From Algoriphagus sp. (lineage in GTDB: Bacteria > Bacteroidota > Bacteroidia > Cytophagales > Cyclobacteriaceae): a stretch of 32,037 nucleotides of DNA. Positions 1 to 8,437 of the stretch are shown here, one piece after another. The position numbers were made by a program, and so were the translations under genes. The DNA lies in assembly GCA_021298245.1 (NCBI GenBank), contig JAJTDZ010000016.1:1-32037 (forward strand), given 5' to 3'. The stretch's first letter is position 1; each line of letters begins with the position of its first letter. Below the pieces are notes generated by a model. That model did not search any database. It was not told the origin of the DNA and saw nothing but the letters and a program-made list of their open reading frames with translations.

Positions 1-369
1 ATTGGAGACTTGGTCACCGAAAGTATGAAAGGTGAGAATTGGGGTATATTTCTTCCATTTTTATTGGCCTTTGGGCTAAAATTTGCTCAAGGTTCGACTA
101 CAGTGGCCATAATCACCACAGCCTCCATCGTGGCCCCACTTATGGGTCCATTAGGATTAGATTCAGAGGTAATGAAAGTATTCACCACCATTGCCATAGG
201 CTCTGGAGCCTTAGGGATTTCCCATGCCAATGATTCTGCCTTTTGGGTCGTCACCCAACTTTCTGGGATGAGTACCAAGCAAGGCAATCTTTCCCACAGT
301 TTGGGTACCTTAATCGCTTCTACCACCTGCATGGCAATCGTCTACGGTTTGAGCTTGGTACTGAGCTAG
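1..369 (+). CDS. GntP-family permease, C-terminal part (gluconate:H+ symporter-like)
   Basis: The reading frame is open from the first base of the window to a TAG at 367-369, so only the last 122 residues of a longer gene are present and the true start lies outside. The fragment is hydrophobic and carries the family-like segments AQGSTTVAIITTASIVAPL and, further on, SHANDSAFWVV, both close to conserved C-terminal motifs of gluconate permeases (GntP/GntT). Such proteins are inner-membrane proton symporters for gluconate or related hydroxy acids, about 440 residues in full. The substrate cannot be told from this fragment. It converges on the helicase gene with a 78-nt gap in which I see no strong terminator. 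Confidence 0.85.
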   Translation: MGDLVTESMKGENWGIFLPFLLAFGLKFAQGSTTVAIITTASIVAPLMGPLGLDSEVMKVFTTIAIGSGALGISHANDSAFWVVTQLSGMSTKQGNLSHSLGTLIASTTCMAIVYGLSLVLS

Positions 370-447
370 CTAAGGGATCTTGGCTTATACCTTCTGATGT
401 TCCTCGTCCTACTACGAATAAATTCTAAGTTTTCCCGAATAGATTCC

Positions 448-2373
448 TTATAAGAACTCCCACACACTGCGGTAGCTGCCTTTTTCTTCTACGTAACGAA
501 TCAGTTGATCAAAAAATGGATCTTGGGCTAGGGTACTGCTGTCACCAACCACAATCAGCTTGCGCTTGGCTCTAGTAAGGGCCACATTCATCCTTCTTTT
601 ATCTGCCAAAAAACCGATTTCACCCCGAGGATTGGAGCGGGTCATGGAGATCAGCATAAGGTCTCGCTCTTGCCCTTGAAATCCATCCACGGTGTCGATG
701 GTCATCAAATCGGCAAAAGCCCTCAAATTAGGAAATGCATAGGTCTCAAAAATCAAATGCCTCAATTGTCTGACTTGAGCTGAATAGGGGGCAATGAGAC
801 CTACAGTTATCCCCATTTCTTTACATCTGCTCAAACCGATCCTCACGATAACTTCATTGAGGTAGCGACAGGCAAGCTGGGCCTCTTCTGGATTGAAGGT
901 ACTCAAAGTTTCCACTTCCACTTGTTCAGCAAATCCAGATCCCGAGGTATCTATCCATTCAAAAACGACTTCCTCCCCAGAAAATGGATGCTCTTTTGTA
1001 TTTGCTGCAGCTTGCAACCTGCCGTGATAAAAATGCTCGTTGGAAAATCCCATAATCACCTCGGGCATGCGGTACTGAACCTGCAGCAGGTGCGCTGCTT
1101 CGGGCTGACGATGAATAAGCTTTTCAAAAAGGGTAGTAGATAATCCTTGGCGCGAAGCATCTTGGGATTTGATCGTGGGAGGCAACTGGCAATGGTCTCC
1201 TGCAAAAACTACTTTTTTAGCCTTTAATATAGGAATCCACGTAGCAGCCTCTAGTCCTTGGGCCGCTTCATCAATAAAAACTACGTCAAAAATCATTCCT
1301 TTCAAATGATGTGAGCTAGCTCCCACTAAGGTAGAAGCAAAAACCAATGTCTTTTGATATACATCCGCTCGAATATATTCCTCAAGCTGCTCTGCAGCTT
1401 CCCGGATTCTACTGACCTCTTGGTACATGCGCTTTCGCTGAGCCCGCTCCTCTGGACCAAAATTTCTTTTGTATTGCTTGGCCAAGTGGAGGTAGGATTC
1501 GGTCTCCTTTCGCAGCTTTTTTAAATCTTTGTAACTATCGTGCAAGCTAATCTTGGCATCCAGTGTTTGGTGTAAAATTTTCTCTTCCACCCGTGCAGGA
1601 TGTCCAATTCTGAGGGTAGAAATACCTCGGTCTACCAATTTTTCCACCAGTAAATCTACGGCCATGTTGCTGGGGGCACAGACCAAAATGCGCTGCTGCG
1701 CAGCTAGAGCAGCTTCAATACCAGCAATCATGGTGGTGGTCTTTCCAGTTCCGGGAGGACCATGAACTACGGCTACATCCAAAGCAGATGCGATCTTGGC
1801 ACAAGCTTCTTGCTGGGAAAAATTCAATCCTGGCCAGGAAGTATATGGAGATTCTTTCCAACTCGGACGCTGCTGCCCACACAAAATATCCCTCAAACGC
1901 AGGAGCTGAGGCGTCTCTGCCGCAATCACCTTTTTGAGCGCTAATTCCATCTCTCGGTAACTGGCCTCGTCAAAAAGTAAATCCACTCCAAGCTTCCCCG
2001 AATCCATCCAATCGGGCACCTCATCCATGGGGAGGGTTACCACCAAGCTCTCCTTTTTGGCCACATTGACTACCCCATGAATCCGAAATTCTGTACCCTG
2101 AAATCCCTCTTGGGTAGAAAAAAAAGATACCGACTTGCCTGAAGAAAAAGCAGAAGGATAGTTGGTATCTGTACGCTCTACTTCGATCAGTAGCCTTTCC
2201 CCCATCCCAATTTTGGTTTTCTTGATCACGACGGGATGCCAAGTGATTCCCTCTTTCTTTTTTTCCGACAGGGTCGCATGAAGAAATTTCTTCTTGTATA
2301 GCGCTAGGTCTTCTTGCCACTCTAGTTTGAGAAGTTTGAGGCCTAGTTTAAGTTCATCGAGAAATTTATCCAT
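448..2373 (-). CDS. SF1 DNA/RNA helicase, Upf1/IGHMBP2-like AAA protein
   Basis: This 641-residue protein has the full set of superfamily 1B helicase motifs. Walker A is GPPGTGKT at about residues 205-212. The Walker B variant is DEAAQ within VVFIDEAAQ. A GDHCQLPP segment matches motif III, QYRMP matches motif IV, DGFQGQERD matches motif V and VALTRAKRKLIVVGD matches motif VI. An N-terminal region of about 180 residues resembles the beta-barrel of the Upf1/IGHMBP2 group, and a basic helical stretch (about 270-325) fits the stalk or 1B insertion. Such bacterial proteins are cytoplasmic ATP-dependent nucleic acid helicases of poorly defined role, probably in repair or RNA handling. The ATG at 2373 begins right where similarity starts. 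It is divergent from acpH, with 67 nt between the two ATGs. Confidence 0.9.
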   Translation of the reverse strand: MDKFLDELKLGLKLLKLEWQEDLALYKKKFLHATLSEKKKEGITWHPVVIKKTKIGMGERLLIEVERTDTNYPSAFSSGKSVSFFSTQEGFQGTEFRIHGVVNVAKKESLVVTLPMDEVPDWMDSGKLGVDLLFDEASYREMELALKKVIAAETPQLLRLRDILCGQQRPSWKESPYTSWPGLNFSQQEACAKIASALDVAVVHGPPGTGKTTTMIAGIEAALAAQQRILVCAPSNMAVDLLVEKLVDRGISTLRIGHPARVEEKILHQTLDAKISLHDSYKDLKKLRKETESYLHLAKQYKRNFGPEERAQRKRMYQEVSRIREAAEQLEEYIRADVYQKTLVFASTLVGASSHHLKGMIFDVVFIDEAAQGLEAATWIPILKAKKVVFAGDHCQLPPTIKSQDASRQGLSTTLFEKLIHRQPEAAHLLQVQYRMPEVIMGFSNEHFYHGRLQAAANTKEHPFSGEEVVFEWIDTSGSGFAEQVEVETLSTFNPEEAQLACRYLNEVIVRIGLSRCKEMGITVGLIAPYSAQVRQLRHLIFETYAFPNLRAFADLMTIDTVDGFQGQERDLMLISMTRSNPRGEIGFLADKRRMNVALTRAKRKLIVVGDSSTLAQDPFFDQLIRYVEEKGSYRSVWEFL

Positions 2374-2440
2374 GAATTGATGTACTTTAAGGGTACAAAC
2401 TACGGAAACGTTTTTGGGTTTTCCCTTTCTTTATTTAGTT

Positions 2441-3046
2441 ATGAATTTTCTTGCCCATGCCTACCTTTCTTTTGGTGAAGAAGAAGTGTTGATTGGCAAC
2501 TTTATTGGAGATTTTGTGAAAGGGAGTGAAATGAAAAAATTTCCAATACTAGTGCAGGCAGGTATTTCCTTGCATCGACACATCGACACCTACACGGATA
2601 GTCATCCCCTGGTAAAAGAATTGCAGAATCACTTGAGACCCCAACATAGACTTTATTCCCGAGTGATCAGCGATATGTACTTTGATTACTTTTTAGCTAA
2701 AAATTGGAACAAGTACTCGCACATTCATCTAAAGGACTTTAGTCAGCATACCTATAGCCTCTTGGCGCAAGCCAATTTACCTCTACCAGAATCTTTCCAT
2801 AGGATGCTGTATTGGATGAAACATCAAGATTGGCTGTATGCCTACCGAACCCACGATGGACTTCAAGCGGCTTTGGATGGCTTGAGTCGAAGAGCTAGAT
2901 TTGATTCCAAAATGGAACAGGCTTCCCTACTCCTTCAAAAAAAAGAAGAGGAATTTGAGTTAATTTTTTTCGAATTTTTCAAGGATTTGGAGACTTTTGC
3001 CCAAGTAACGCTTACACAACTACGCTTAAAGGATGATTGTACTTAA
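2441..3046 (+). CDS. acpH: Acyl carrier protein phosphodiesterase family protein
   Basis: A 201-residue protein beginning MNFLAHAYLS, the characteristic start of the AcpH (DUF479) family. The frame could extend to a TTG at 2414, but the ATG at 2441 matches the family start and is preferred. Conserved polar residues are visible in NFIGDFVKG, LHRHIDTYTDSHP and VISDMYFDYFLAKNW, giving the His/Asp pattern expected of an HD-like metal phosphodiesterase. Escherichia coli AcpH (193 residues) removes 4'-phosphopantetheine from holo-ACP. That activity is assumed here from family membership only. The 3' end overlaps the next gene by 14 nt (3033-3046), so the two are probably translated from one mRNA. 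Confidence 0.85.
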   Translation: MNFLAHAYLSFGEEEVLIGNFIGDFVKGSEMKKFPILVQAGISLHRHIDTYTDSHPLVKELQNHLRPQHRLYSRVISDMYFDYFLAKNWNKYSHIHLKDFSQHTYSLLAQANLPLPESFHRMLYWMKHQDWLYAYRTHDGLQAALDGLSRRARFDSKMEQASLLLQKKEEEFELIFFEFFKDLETFAQVTLTQLRLKDDCT

Positions 3047-3488
3047 ACCCAAACTTTCCACCTACCTCTCCCTCGGCTTAATTTTGATTATTCTTATGCT
3101 TGGTTTGGTATTGATCTTACGAGATTTCGCCTACGATAGAAGTTTTGATCTCTGGTTTTACCTGCTTTCTTCTTCCCTACTTACCTTGGTCATGCTGATG
3201 CTGCTCATCAAAATGATGGCAGGATGGAGATTTATTTTTGCTGGGAAAGACCATATCCTCATCAAACTTCCCCTGAGAGGAAGTACCAGAACCTATGGGG
3301 TAAATCAAATTTTAGCTTGGGAAGAAGAGACCGTACTAGCTAATAAGCGGGAGTTCAAACAAGTTACCCTTGTTTTTCAGGACCACCAATCCATCACCGC
3401 TTCTAATCACGAGCACCAAGCCTATAGCGAATTTGTAGCTTACCTCCAGAAAAAGGCAGCCAAACAAGCCGTAAAAAAGAAAAAATAA
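3033..3488 (+). CDS. Small membrane protein with a cytoplasmic C-terminal domain, unknown function
   Basis: I do not recognise this 151-residue protein. Two hydrophobic segments (about residues 9-29 and 40-63) form a hairpin. They are followed by a soluble domain of about 75 residues with alternating beta-type pattern (FIFAGKDHILIKLPLRG, then TYGVNQILAWEEE and FKQVTLVFQD) and a lysine-rich tail ending KQAVKKKK. This architecture resembles small bacterial PH-like membrane proteins, but that is only an impression from the pattern. The start ATG at 3033 lies inside the end of acpH (14-nt overlap), which suggests translational coupling. The downstream neighbour guaA is convergent. Confidence 0.7.
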   Translation: MIVLKPKLSTYLSLGLILIILMLGLVLILRDFAYDRSFDLWFYLLSSSLLTLVMLMLLIKMMAGWRFIFAGKDHILIKLPLRGSTRTYGVNQILAWEEETVLANKREFKQVTLVFQDHQSITASNHEHQAYSEFVAYLQKKAAKQAVKKKK

Positions 3489-3537
3489 CCTCCTCCTCTA
3501 AAGTTGTTTAGCAATTTTTTTTAGCCCGGAGATTTTC

Positions 3538-3559
3538 GTTGGAGCAAATAAAAACTCCA
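3538..3559. terminator. Weak hairpin between convergent genes
   Basis: TTGGAG and CTCCAA form a 6-bp stem with a 10-nt A-rich loop in the gap between the membrane protein and guaA, both of which end here. There is no long T-run immediately after the stem on either strand, so it is only a candidate bidirectional terminator. Confidence 0.3.
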
Positions 3560-3577
3560 ATATGCTGACCCAAACTC

Positions 3578-5107
3578 CTATTCCCACTCGATGGTGGCAG
3601 GGGGTTTTGAAGAAATATCATACACTACCCTATTTACCCCTTTTACTCGATTGATGATGTCGTTGGACATCTTGGCAAGGAACTCATAAGGCAAGTGAAT
3701 CCAGTCTGCCGTCATGCCATCCACCGAACCTACGGCACGCAGGGCAACTACCCGCTCGTAGGTGCGCTCATCTCCCATAACTCCTACGGATTGAATGGGT
3801 AGTAAGATTGCTCCTGCCTGCCATACCTGATCGTACAAACCATGCTCCTTCAAACCTTGGATAAAGATGTAATCTACTTCCTGCAGGGTCTTCACTTTAT
3901 CTTCGGTAATGTCTCCTAAAATTCGAATAGCTAAACCTGGACCAGGAAAGGGATGCCTACCGATGATGCTTTCGGGGAGATGCAGCGCTCTTCCTACTTC
4001 CCTGACCTCGTCTTTGAAAAGCGTATTTAGAGGTTCCACTACGGACAATTTCATAAAATCAGGCAATCCCCCTACATTGTGGTGAGACTTGATGGTAGCC
4101 GAGGGGCCCTTAACAGATACTGACTCGATGACATCGGGATATATAGTGCCTTGTCCGAGCCATTTGACACCCTCTATTTTATGGGCCTCGTCGTCAAAAA
4201 CTTCAATAAACACCCTTCCAATGGCTTTTCTTTTGGCTTCAGGATCGGTAAGTCCTTCTAGAGCATGATAAAATCTTTGTTTGGCATCCACCCCAATGAC
4301 ATTCAAGCCCAGGTGCTTGTAAGATTCTAAGACTTCTTCAAATTCATTTTTTCTTAACAAGCCATTATCAACAAACACGCAGGTAAGTTGATCGCCTATA
4401 GCCCTATGAATCAAGGTAGCTGCCACGGAGGAATCCACACCTCCCGAAAGTCCCATGACTACTTTTTCAGACCCGATTTTGCTTTTCAAAACGGCGACGG
4501 AAGAATCGATAAAGGTATCTGAAGTCCAATCCTGCTTACAGCCACAAATACCTACTACAAAGTTACGAAGCAAATTTTTTCCTTCTAGGGAGTGTGTTAC
4601 TTCCGGGTGAAATTGAATTCCGTAAGTTTCTTCCTTCTGAATCTTAAATGCCGCCACCCGAACTGACGCAGTACTTGCAATAACCTCAAAACCTTGGGGT
4701 ACTTCTTTGATGGTGTCTCCATGAGACATCCAGACCTGGGAACCGTGCGTCATTTCGCGGAGCAGGTCTTGATGCAAATCCATCTGATCTAGGTTGGCTC
4801 TTCCGTATTCTCGTATGGTAGAAGGCAATACTTCTCCCCCATATTTGCTGGCTAAAAGTTGTGCTCCATAACATACCCCCAATAGAGGTAATTTACCACG
4901 AAATTGATCCGTATCTACATCAGGTGCTCCTTCCTCGCGCACCGAACAGGGAGATCCAGACAAGATCACTCCTTTGATATCGGAATGGAGCGCAGGAACT
5001 TTATTGAAGGGATGAATTTCGCAGTATACGTTGAGTTCCCGTACTCTTCTTGCGATGAGTTGGGTGTACTGAGAACCAAAATCTAGGATAAGGATTTGAT
5101 CGGCCAT
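3578..5107 (-). CDS. guaA: GMP synthase (glutamine-hydrolysing)
   Basis: Cytoplasmic enzyme of purine synthesis that converts XMP to GMP using glutamine and ATP. The start chosen is the ATG giving [16 protein letters not shown], the usual family N-terminus; a TTG 15 nt upstream would add five residues without family support. The 509-residue product compares with 525 in E. coli. A class I glutamine amidotransferase domain occupies about residues 1-190, with nucleophile Cys79 in GVCYGAQ and catalytic His167 and Glu169 in FHPEVTHS. The ATP pyrophosphatase PP-loop SGGVDSS begins at residue 221. The C-terminal dimerisation domain includes [12 protein letters not shown] and ends KPPATIEWE. The gene stands alone; 144 nt separate it from the upstream exonuclease gene. 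Confidence 0.98.
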   Translation of the reverse strand: MADQILILDFGSQYTQLIARRVRELNVYCEIHPFNKVPALHSDIKGVILSGSPCSVREEGAPDVDTDQFRGKLPLLGVCYGAQLLASKYGGEVLPSTIREYGRANLDQMDLHQDLLREMTHGSQVWMSHGDTIKEVPQGFEVIASTASVRVAAFKIQKEETYGIQFHPEVTHSLEGKNLLRNFVVGICGCKQDWTSDTFIDSSVAVLKSKIGSEKVVMGLSGGVDSSVAATLIHRAIGDQLTCVFVDNGLLRKNEFEEVLESYKHLGLNVIGVDAKQRFYHALEGLTDPEAKRKAIGRVFIEVFDDEAHKIEGVKWLGQGTIYPDVIESVSVKGPSATIKSHHNVGGLPDFMKLSVVEPLNTLFKDEVREVGRALHLPESIIGRHPFPGPGLAIRILGDITEDKVKTLQEVDYIFIQGLKEHGLYDQVWQAGAILLPIQSVGVMGDERTYERVVALRAVGSVDGMTADWIHLPYEFLAKMSNDIINRVKGVNRVVYDISSKPPATIEWE

Positions 5108-5110
5108 GCG

Positions 5111-5118
5111 CAAAGGTA
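5111..5118 (-). promoter_or_regulatory. Bacteroidota -7-like element abutting the guaA start
   Basis: On the minus strand the octamer TACCTTTG matches the Bacteroidota -7 consensus TAnnTTTG exactly and ends only 3 nt before the guaA ATG at 5107. If used, the transcript would be leaderless or nearly so. No clean TTG-type -33 element is visible at the usual spacing, and such an octamer arises by chance, so support is modest. Confidence 0.3.
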
Positions 5119-5251
5119 ACAAGTGTGCCTCGCTTGCTAAAACCTGAAAGAGAAATTTTAGAAAAAGAGGAATTATGGAAGGAAAGCTAATTGAGTAATC
5201 GAGTAGCTACCTACACCGAAGAACAGGGCATGGTAGGAGATACATAAGAAA

Positions 5252-6247
5252 TTATTCTTTCTCTTCCTCTCCAAAAAGTGTTTGCAGGGCTACTGCATCG
5301 ATGTGTTTTTCTTCCTGCAGAAATTTTTCAAAACTATCCGTACTCCCATGGGTAAGATAAACTCTTTCAGCCCGAGTGGCCTCTATAGCAGCTAGTAAAC
5401 CTTTCCAATCCGCATGGTCAGATAGCACAAAACCCCTATCCACCGACCTTCGCCTTCGGACCCCACGGACCTGCATCCAACCGGAGCAGTTACCTGTCCG
5501 GTACGGAGCAAATTTGCTCATCCACGGGGTTCCCATGGCAGCAGGTGGGGCCAAAATGAGCGCTCCTTGGTATCTAGATTTTGCAATTTCTTGACCTACC
5601 TTGGGAACATTCCTCAGAGGAAGTCCATTGGCTATGAGGGCCTGGTTGGTTGACCAAATCGATCCATGTACAAAAATTTCCCCTTGCTCTGGATCCAAAT
5701 GCTGCAAAATACGCTGTGCTTTGCCCAAGGAATAGGCAAATATGATGGTATTGAATCCTTGGGATGCATTGGATTTCCACCAAGCATTGATTTCATCAAA
5801 TACCTTGGATTGAGGCTCCCAACTGTAAATGGGAAGTCCAAAGGTACATTCGGACACAAACTCATGGCATTTGATAGGTTCAAATGGGGTAGATATTCCA
5901 TCTTCCTCCACTTTGTAATCTCCACTCACTACAGCAACCTTTCCTTGGTATTCCAACCGGACCTGTGCCGATCCGGGAATATGCCCTGCAGGATGAAGGG
6001 AAAGTTGTACCCCCTGGAGTTGAATCCCTTCTCCATACGCAAGCGTTTGGATAGAAATGTCTGATCCAAGTCTTAGCTTCATGACTTCCTTAGATTGCTC
6101 ATGAGCCAGGTAATGGGTCATGCCCCTTCGGGCATGGTCTGCATGGGCATGGGTGATCACGGCCTTATCAACAGGCCTCCAAGGATCTATAAATATCCCT
6201 GCTGGTGGACAAAAAAGACCATGATCGGTAAGTTCTAAAAGCTTCAT
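5252..6247 (-). CDS. Ligase-associated DNA exonuclease (metallo-beta-lactamase fold)
   Basis: A 331-residue metallo-beta-lactamase fold protein. The zinc motif HAHADH lies at residues 33-38 (ITHAHADHARRG). Further metal-site segments are HPAGHIPGSAQV and VVSGDYK, and a late SDHADW and YLTHGS segment is typical of beta-CASP-like nucleases. N-terminal LLELTDHGLFCPPAGIFIDPW matches the family annotated as ligase-associated DNA exonuclease, which in many bacteria sits beside an ATP-dependent DNA ligase and a Lhr-like helicase and is thought to act in DNA end repair. Neither partner is present here. The upstream flavin reductase gene ends 36 nt away on the same strand, so the two may share an mRNA. 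Confidence 0.88.
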   Translation of the reverse strand: MKLLELTDHGLFCPPAGIFIDPWRPVDKAVITHAHADHARRGMTHYLAHEQSKEVMKLRLGSDISIQTLAYGEGIQLQGVQLSLHPAGHIPGSAQVRLEYQGKVAVVSGDYKVEEDGISTPFEPIKCHEFVSECTFGLPIYSWEPQSKVFDEINAWWKSNASQGFNTIIFAYSLGKAQRILQHLDPEQGEIFVHGSIWSTNQALIANGLPLRNVPKVGQEIAKSRYQGALILAPPAAMGTPWMSKFAPYRTGNCSGWMQVRGVRRRRSVDRGFVLSDHADWKGLLAAIEATRAERVYLTHGSTDSFEKFLQEEKHIDAVALQTLFGEEEKE

Positions 6248-6283
6248 TTCCTACGCATTTCCATCTATCGAAAGGAAGATATG

Positions 6284-6910
6284 CTAAATTTCTTCAGGAA
6301 AAATCCCTGGCTTGGCATAAGACCAGCGGGCTATTTTTTTTCCTCTATGGTATTCGTCTAGTCCCGATACAGAGACGGTCTCCAATGCATTCAAGTCCAA
6401 GGACCCGTCGGACCTAAGCCCGTGTTCGGCAACAAACACATGATTAATTTGAGCAATTGCCAAAACGGTTTGATTTACCTCCAAGGTCTGGGACTGAACT
6501 AGGGAGCAAGCGAGCTGAACAGGACTCCCTGATACAAAGGGAGCCGGCCAATCGGCCTTGTATTCTTCAACTAATCCAGTACCCTCAAACTCACTACCCT
6601 CCCAACGGCCTGAAGACCAATGGGCCTGGACATGCCAATCGGGTAGAACATGATTTAAGGTAAACACATGGGTGTCAAGAATATTTTCCAAGCTATCTCT
6701 TTTCACGCTATGAGGCCTAAAAAGAACCCCTATCAATGGCGGAGAAGCACCTATATGCATGACTTGGGAAAAAACAGCAAGATTAGTTACTCCAAGCTTG
6801 CTTTTGGTACCCATCAAGTGCAAGGGTTTGTACCCAGGCAAGGCATTGATTAAATTTTTCCTATAGGTAGGATCAAGTGTGGAGATTTGCTCAAAATCAA
6901 AATGGCGCAT
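6284..6910 (-). CDS. Flavin reductase family protein (FMN-binding split barrel)
   Basis: A 208-residue protein with the pattern of the flavin reductase-like split-barrel family. LGVTNLAVFSQVMHIGASPPLIGVLFRP corresponds to the FMN-phosphate binding strand-loop region, followed by HVFTLNHV and, in the second half, the barrel strands around LEVNQTVLAIAQINHVFV. Members bind FMN non-covalently and reduce it with NAD(P)H, or use bound flavin in other redox reactions; the substrate here is unknown. The start ATG overlaps the stop of the upstream SpoIIAA-like gene by one base (TAATG), which implies tight co-translation. Confidence 0.85.
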   Translation of the reverse strand: MRHFDFEQISTLDPTYRKNLINALPGYKPLHLMGTKSKLGVTNLAVFSQVMHIGASPPLIGVLFRPHSVKRDSLENILDTHVFTLNHVLPDWHVQAHWSSGRWEGSEFEGTGLVEEYKADWPAPFVSGSPVQLACSLVQSQTLEVNQTVLAIAQINHVFVAEHGLRSDGSLDLNALETVSVSGLDEYHRGKKIARWSYAKPGIFPEEI

Positions 6911-7353
6911 TAACTCAAGATGGCCTCTTCCAAGGTATCACAGTAGGCAATGTCCAATTGATCAATGATATGATCAGGGTGGTGGGCCAAAATTTGCTCC
7001 TTGGCTACCTGTACCATTTTTTCAAACCACTTTTCTGCCGGAAGAATTTTTCGGTGGGTTTTTACCCCATGAGCCAACATTTCCCTTTTCCAATGGATAA
7101 AATACCACTCCATGGTAGGCTGGTGAAACGCTCGAAGGGCACGTTTGTCAAAAATAAATTTTTCAAACCCTCCTTGCTTGACCAAATCTCCGATCTCACC
7201 AAAGATATCTTTAAAGTCTTCGATGGGAACGTAATCGGTAAGCAATTCGCAAATGACTATTTTCTTATTTCTATCTACCCAAACTCTGGCATAGCGCTGC
7301 TCAAAGGCTACATCAAAGTCCATGATTCCAGAAGTCTGCAAAATTTCGTTCAT
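6910..7353 (-). CDS. SpoIIAA/STAS-like protein, unknown function
   Basis: A 147-residue soluble protein with no catalytic motif that I can identify. The layout is beta-alpha-beta: an N-terminal strand pair (RYARVWVDRNKKIVICELL), a helix (YVPIEDFKDIFGEIGDLVKQ), then a core strand KFIFDKRAL ending in Asp, and a long helix beginning MEWYFIHWK. This resembles the SpoIIAA-like/STAS-type domain proteins common in Cytophagales, often implicated in protein interaction rather than catalysis. The assignment rests on pattern only. It is sandwiched in an operon: a 17-nt gap to the upstream coiled-coil gene and a one-base TAATG overlap with the downstream flavin reductase. Confidence 0.7.
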   Translation of the reverse strand: MNEILQTSGIMDFDVAFEQRYARVWVDRNKKIVICELLTDYVPIEDFKDIFGEIGDLVKQGGFEKFIFDKRALRAFHQPTMEWYFIHWKREMLAHGVKTHRKILPAEKWFEKMVQVAKEQILAHHPDHIIDQLDIAYCDTLEEAILS

Positions 7354-7370
7354 GGCTAGCTAAGGTGTGA

Positions 7371-7634
7371 TTAATAAATTGAGTTCCTGTTTTTTGAAGC
7401 TACTTGAGATACCTCCTCTTTTACTTCGGTTAATCGGATTTCTAAATTGGAGGCATATTCCAAGGTAGTTCGCATCATCTCTTGCTGAGAATTAATTTGT
7501 TCCTTGAGTCGAAGAAGTTCTTGATTGACTTCTGCCAATTGCTGTTCATAATGCGACTTAAGCCTTTCCTTCTCGAGTTGAACCTTTCTCAATTCCTCTT
7601 TGAAGAGCAGAAATGATTCAGGGGGTGTCTTCAT
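7371..7634 (-). CDS. Small coiled-coil protein, unknown function
   Basis: An 87-residue protein, nearly all of it one predicted coiled coil from about residue 10 to residue 75, rich in Glu, Lys, Gln and Leu (for example KVQLEKERLKSHYEQQ and LNQ/LRL-type heptads). No enzymatic signature is present. The ATG at 7634 is preferred; an in-frame GTG two codons upstream (7640) is possible. It lies 17 nt upstream of the SpoIIAA-like gene on the same strand, so the two could form a small interacting pair. A short coiled coil of this kind is easily mispredicted, but the position within a same-strand run supports a real gene. Confidence 0.6.
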   Translation of the reverse strand: MKTPPESFLLFKEELRKVQLEKERLKSHYEQQLAEVNQELLRLKEQINSQQEMMRTTLEYASNLEIRLTEVKEEVSQVASKNRNSIY

Positions 7635-7702
7635 ATTCACAATGCTTTCTTCTCGGGACCATACCCGCTGATAAGACTAAATAGTATGCAAAATTGTTTA
7701 AA

Positions 7703-8386
7703 TTATTTTAAATGTGACAACCCCCCATCCACATGCAAAATTTGCCCAGTAATCCAAGAAGACTGAGGAGATAGCAAAAATAGGGCTACCTCTGCCCCAT
7801 CTGAAGGGGTACCTACCCTGCCTAAGGGGTGTCTTTTGTCAGAGGCCTCTTTTTTTTCAGGACTCGAAAGCAAGGTGGAAGCAAGAGGAGTATCGGTGAG
7901 GGAAGGAGCTATGGCGTTTACCCTAATTTTATTTGGCGCCCATTCGGCAGCCAAGGATCGTGTCAATCCTTCTATGGCTCCTTTGGCAGAAGCGATACTG
8001 GCATGAAATCCCATGCCTGTCTGTACCGCAACAGTGCTAAAAAGTACTACCGAGGGGGAAGAGGATTGTTTTAAACCTTTAAAACAGGCTTGAAGCACCC
8101 TGACGGCTCCATAAAAATTGACCTGCATCTCACGATCAAAATCTTCTACAGCCAATCTATGGAAAGGCTTAAGTTGTATGGTTCCCGGACAATAGACCAA
8201 GCCGTCTATCACCTCTGGAATTCCTGGTATTTCAGCAAAATCAACACTGGTATCCAGCATGGTGGTTCCTTGTCCACTTTTAGAATACAAAAATAAATTT
8301 GCGCCAGCCTGACTTAATCCCAACGCGATAGCCTTTCCTATCCCAGAGTTTCCTCCTATAAGTACTATGTTCTTTCCCCTCATCAT
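7703..8386 (-). CDS. SDR-family protein lacking the catalytic tyrosine
   Basis: A 227-residue Rossmann protein of the short-chain dehydrogenase/reductase family. The nucleotide-binding glycine motif is GGNSGIG at residues 11-17. The NAG-like element is YCPGT, the conserved Asn is in VNFYG (Asn90), and the catalytic-serine strand is LFSTVAV (Ser117). The normal YxxxK is replaced by IASAK: Ile131 stands at the tyrosine position while Lys135 is kept. C-terminal IRVNAIAPSLTDTP and ITGQILHVDGGLS are classical SDR segments. The lost Tyr makes ordinary dehydrogenase chemistry doubtful, although the fold is intact. It heads the minus-strand run that leads to the MBL exonuclease and is separated from folE by a terminator. 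Confidence 0.9.
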   Translation of the reverse strand: MMRGKNIVLIGGNSGIGKAIALGLSQAGANLFLYSKSGQGTTMLDTSVDFAEIPGIPEVIDGLVYCPGTIQLKPFHRLAVEDFDREMQVNFYGAVRVLQACFKGLKQSSSPSVVLFSTVAVQTGMGFHASIASAKGAIEGLTRSLAAEWAPNKIRVNAIAPSLTDTPLASTLLSSPEKKEASDKRHPLGRVGTPSDGAEVALFLLSPQSSWITGQILHVDGGLSHLK

Positions 8387-8437
8387 GAATCGTTTTTAGC
8401 TTAAATCAATAAAGTGACGATTTGTTTTTGTTGCTTA

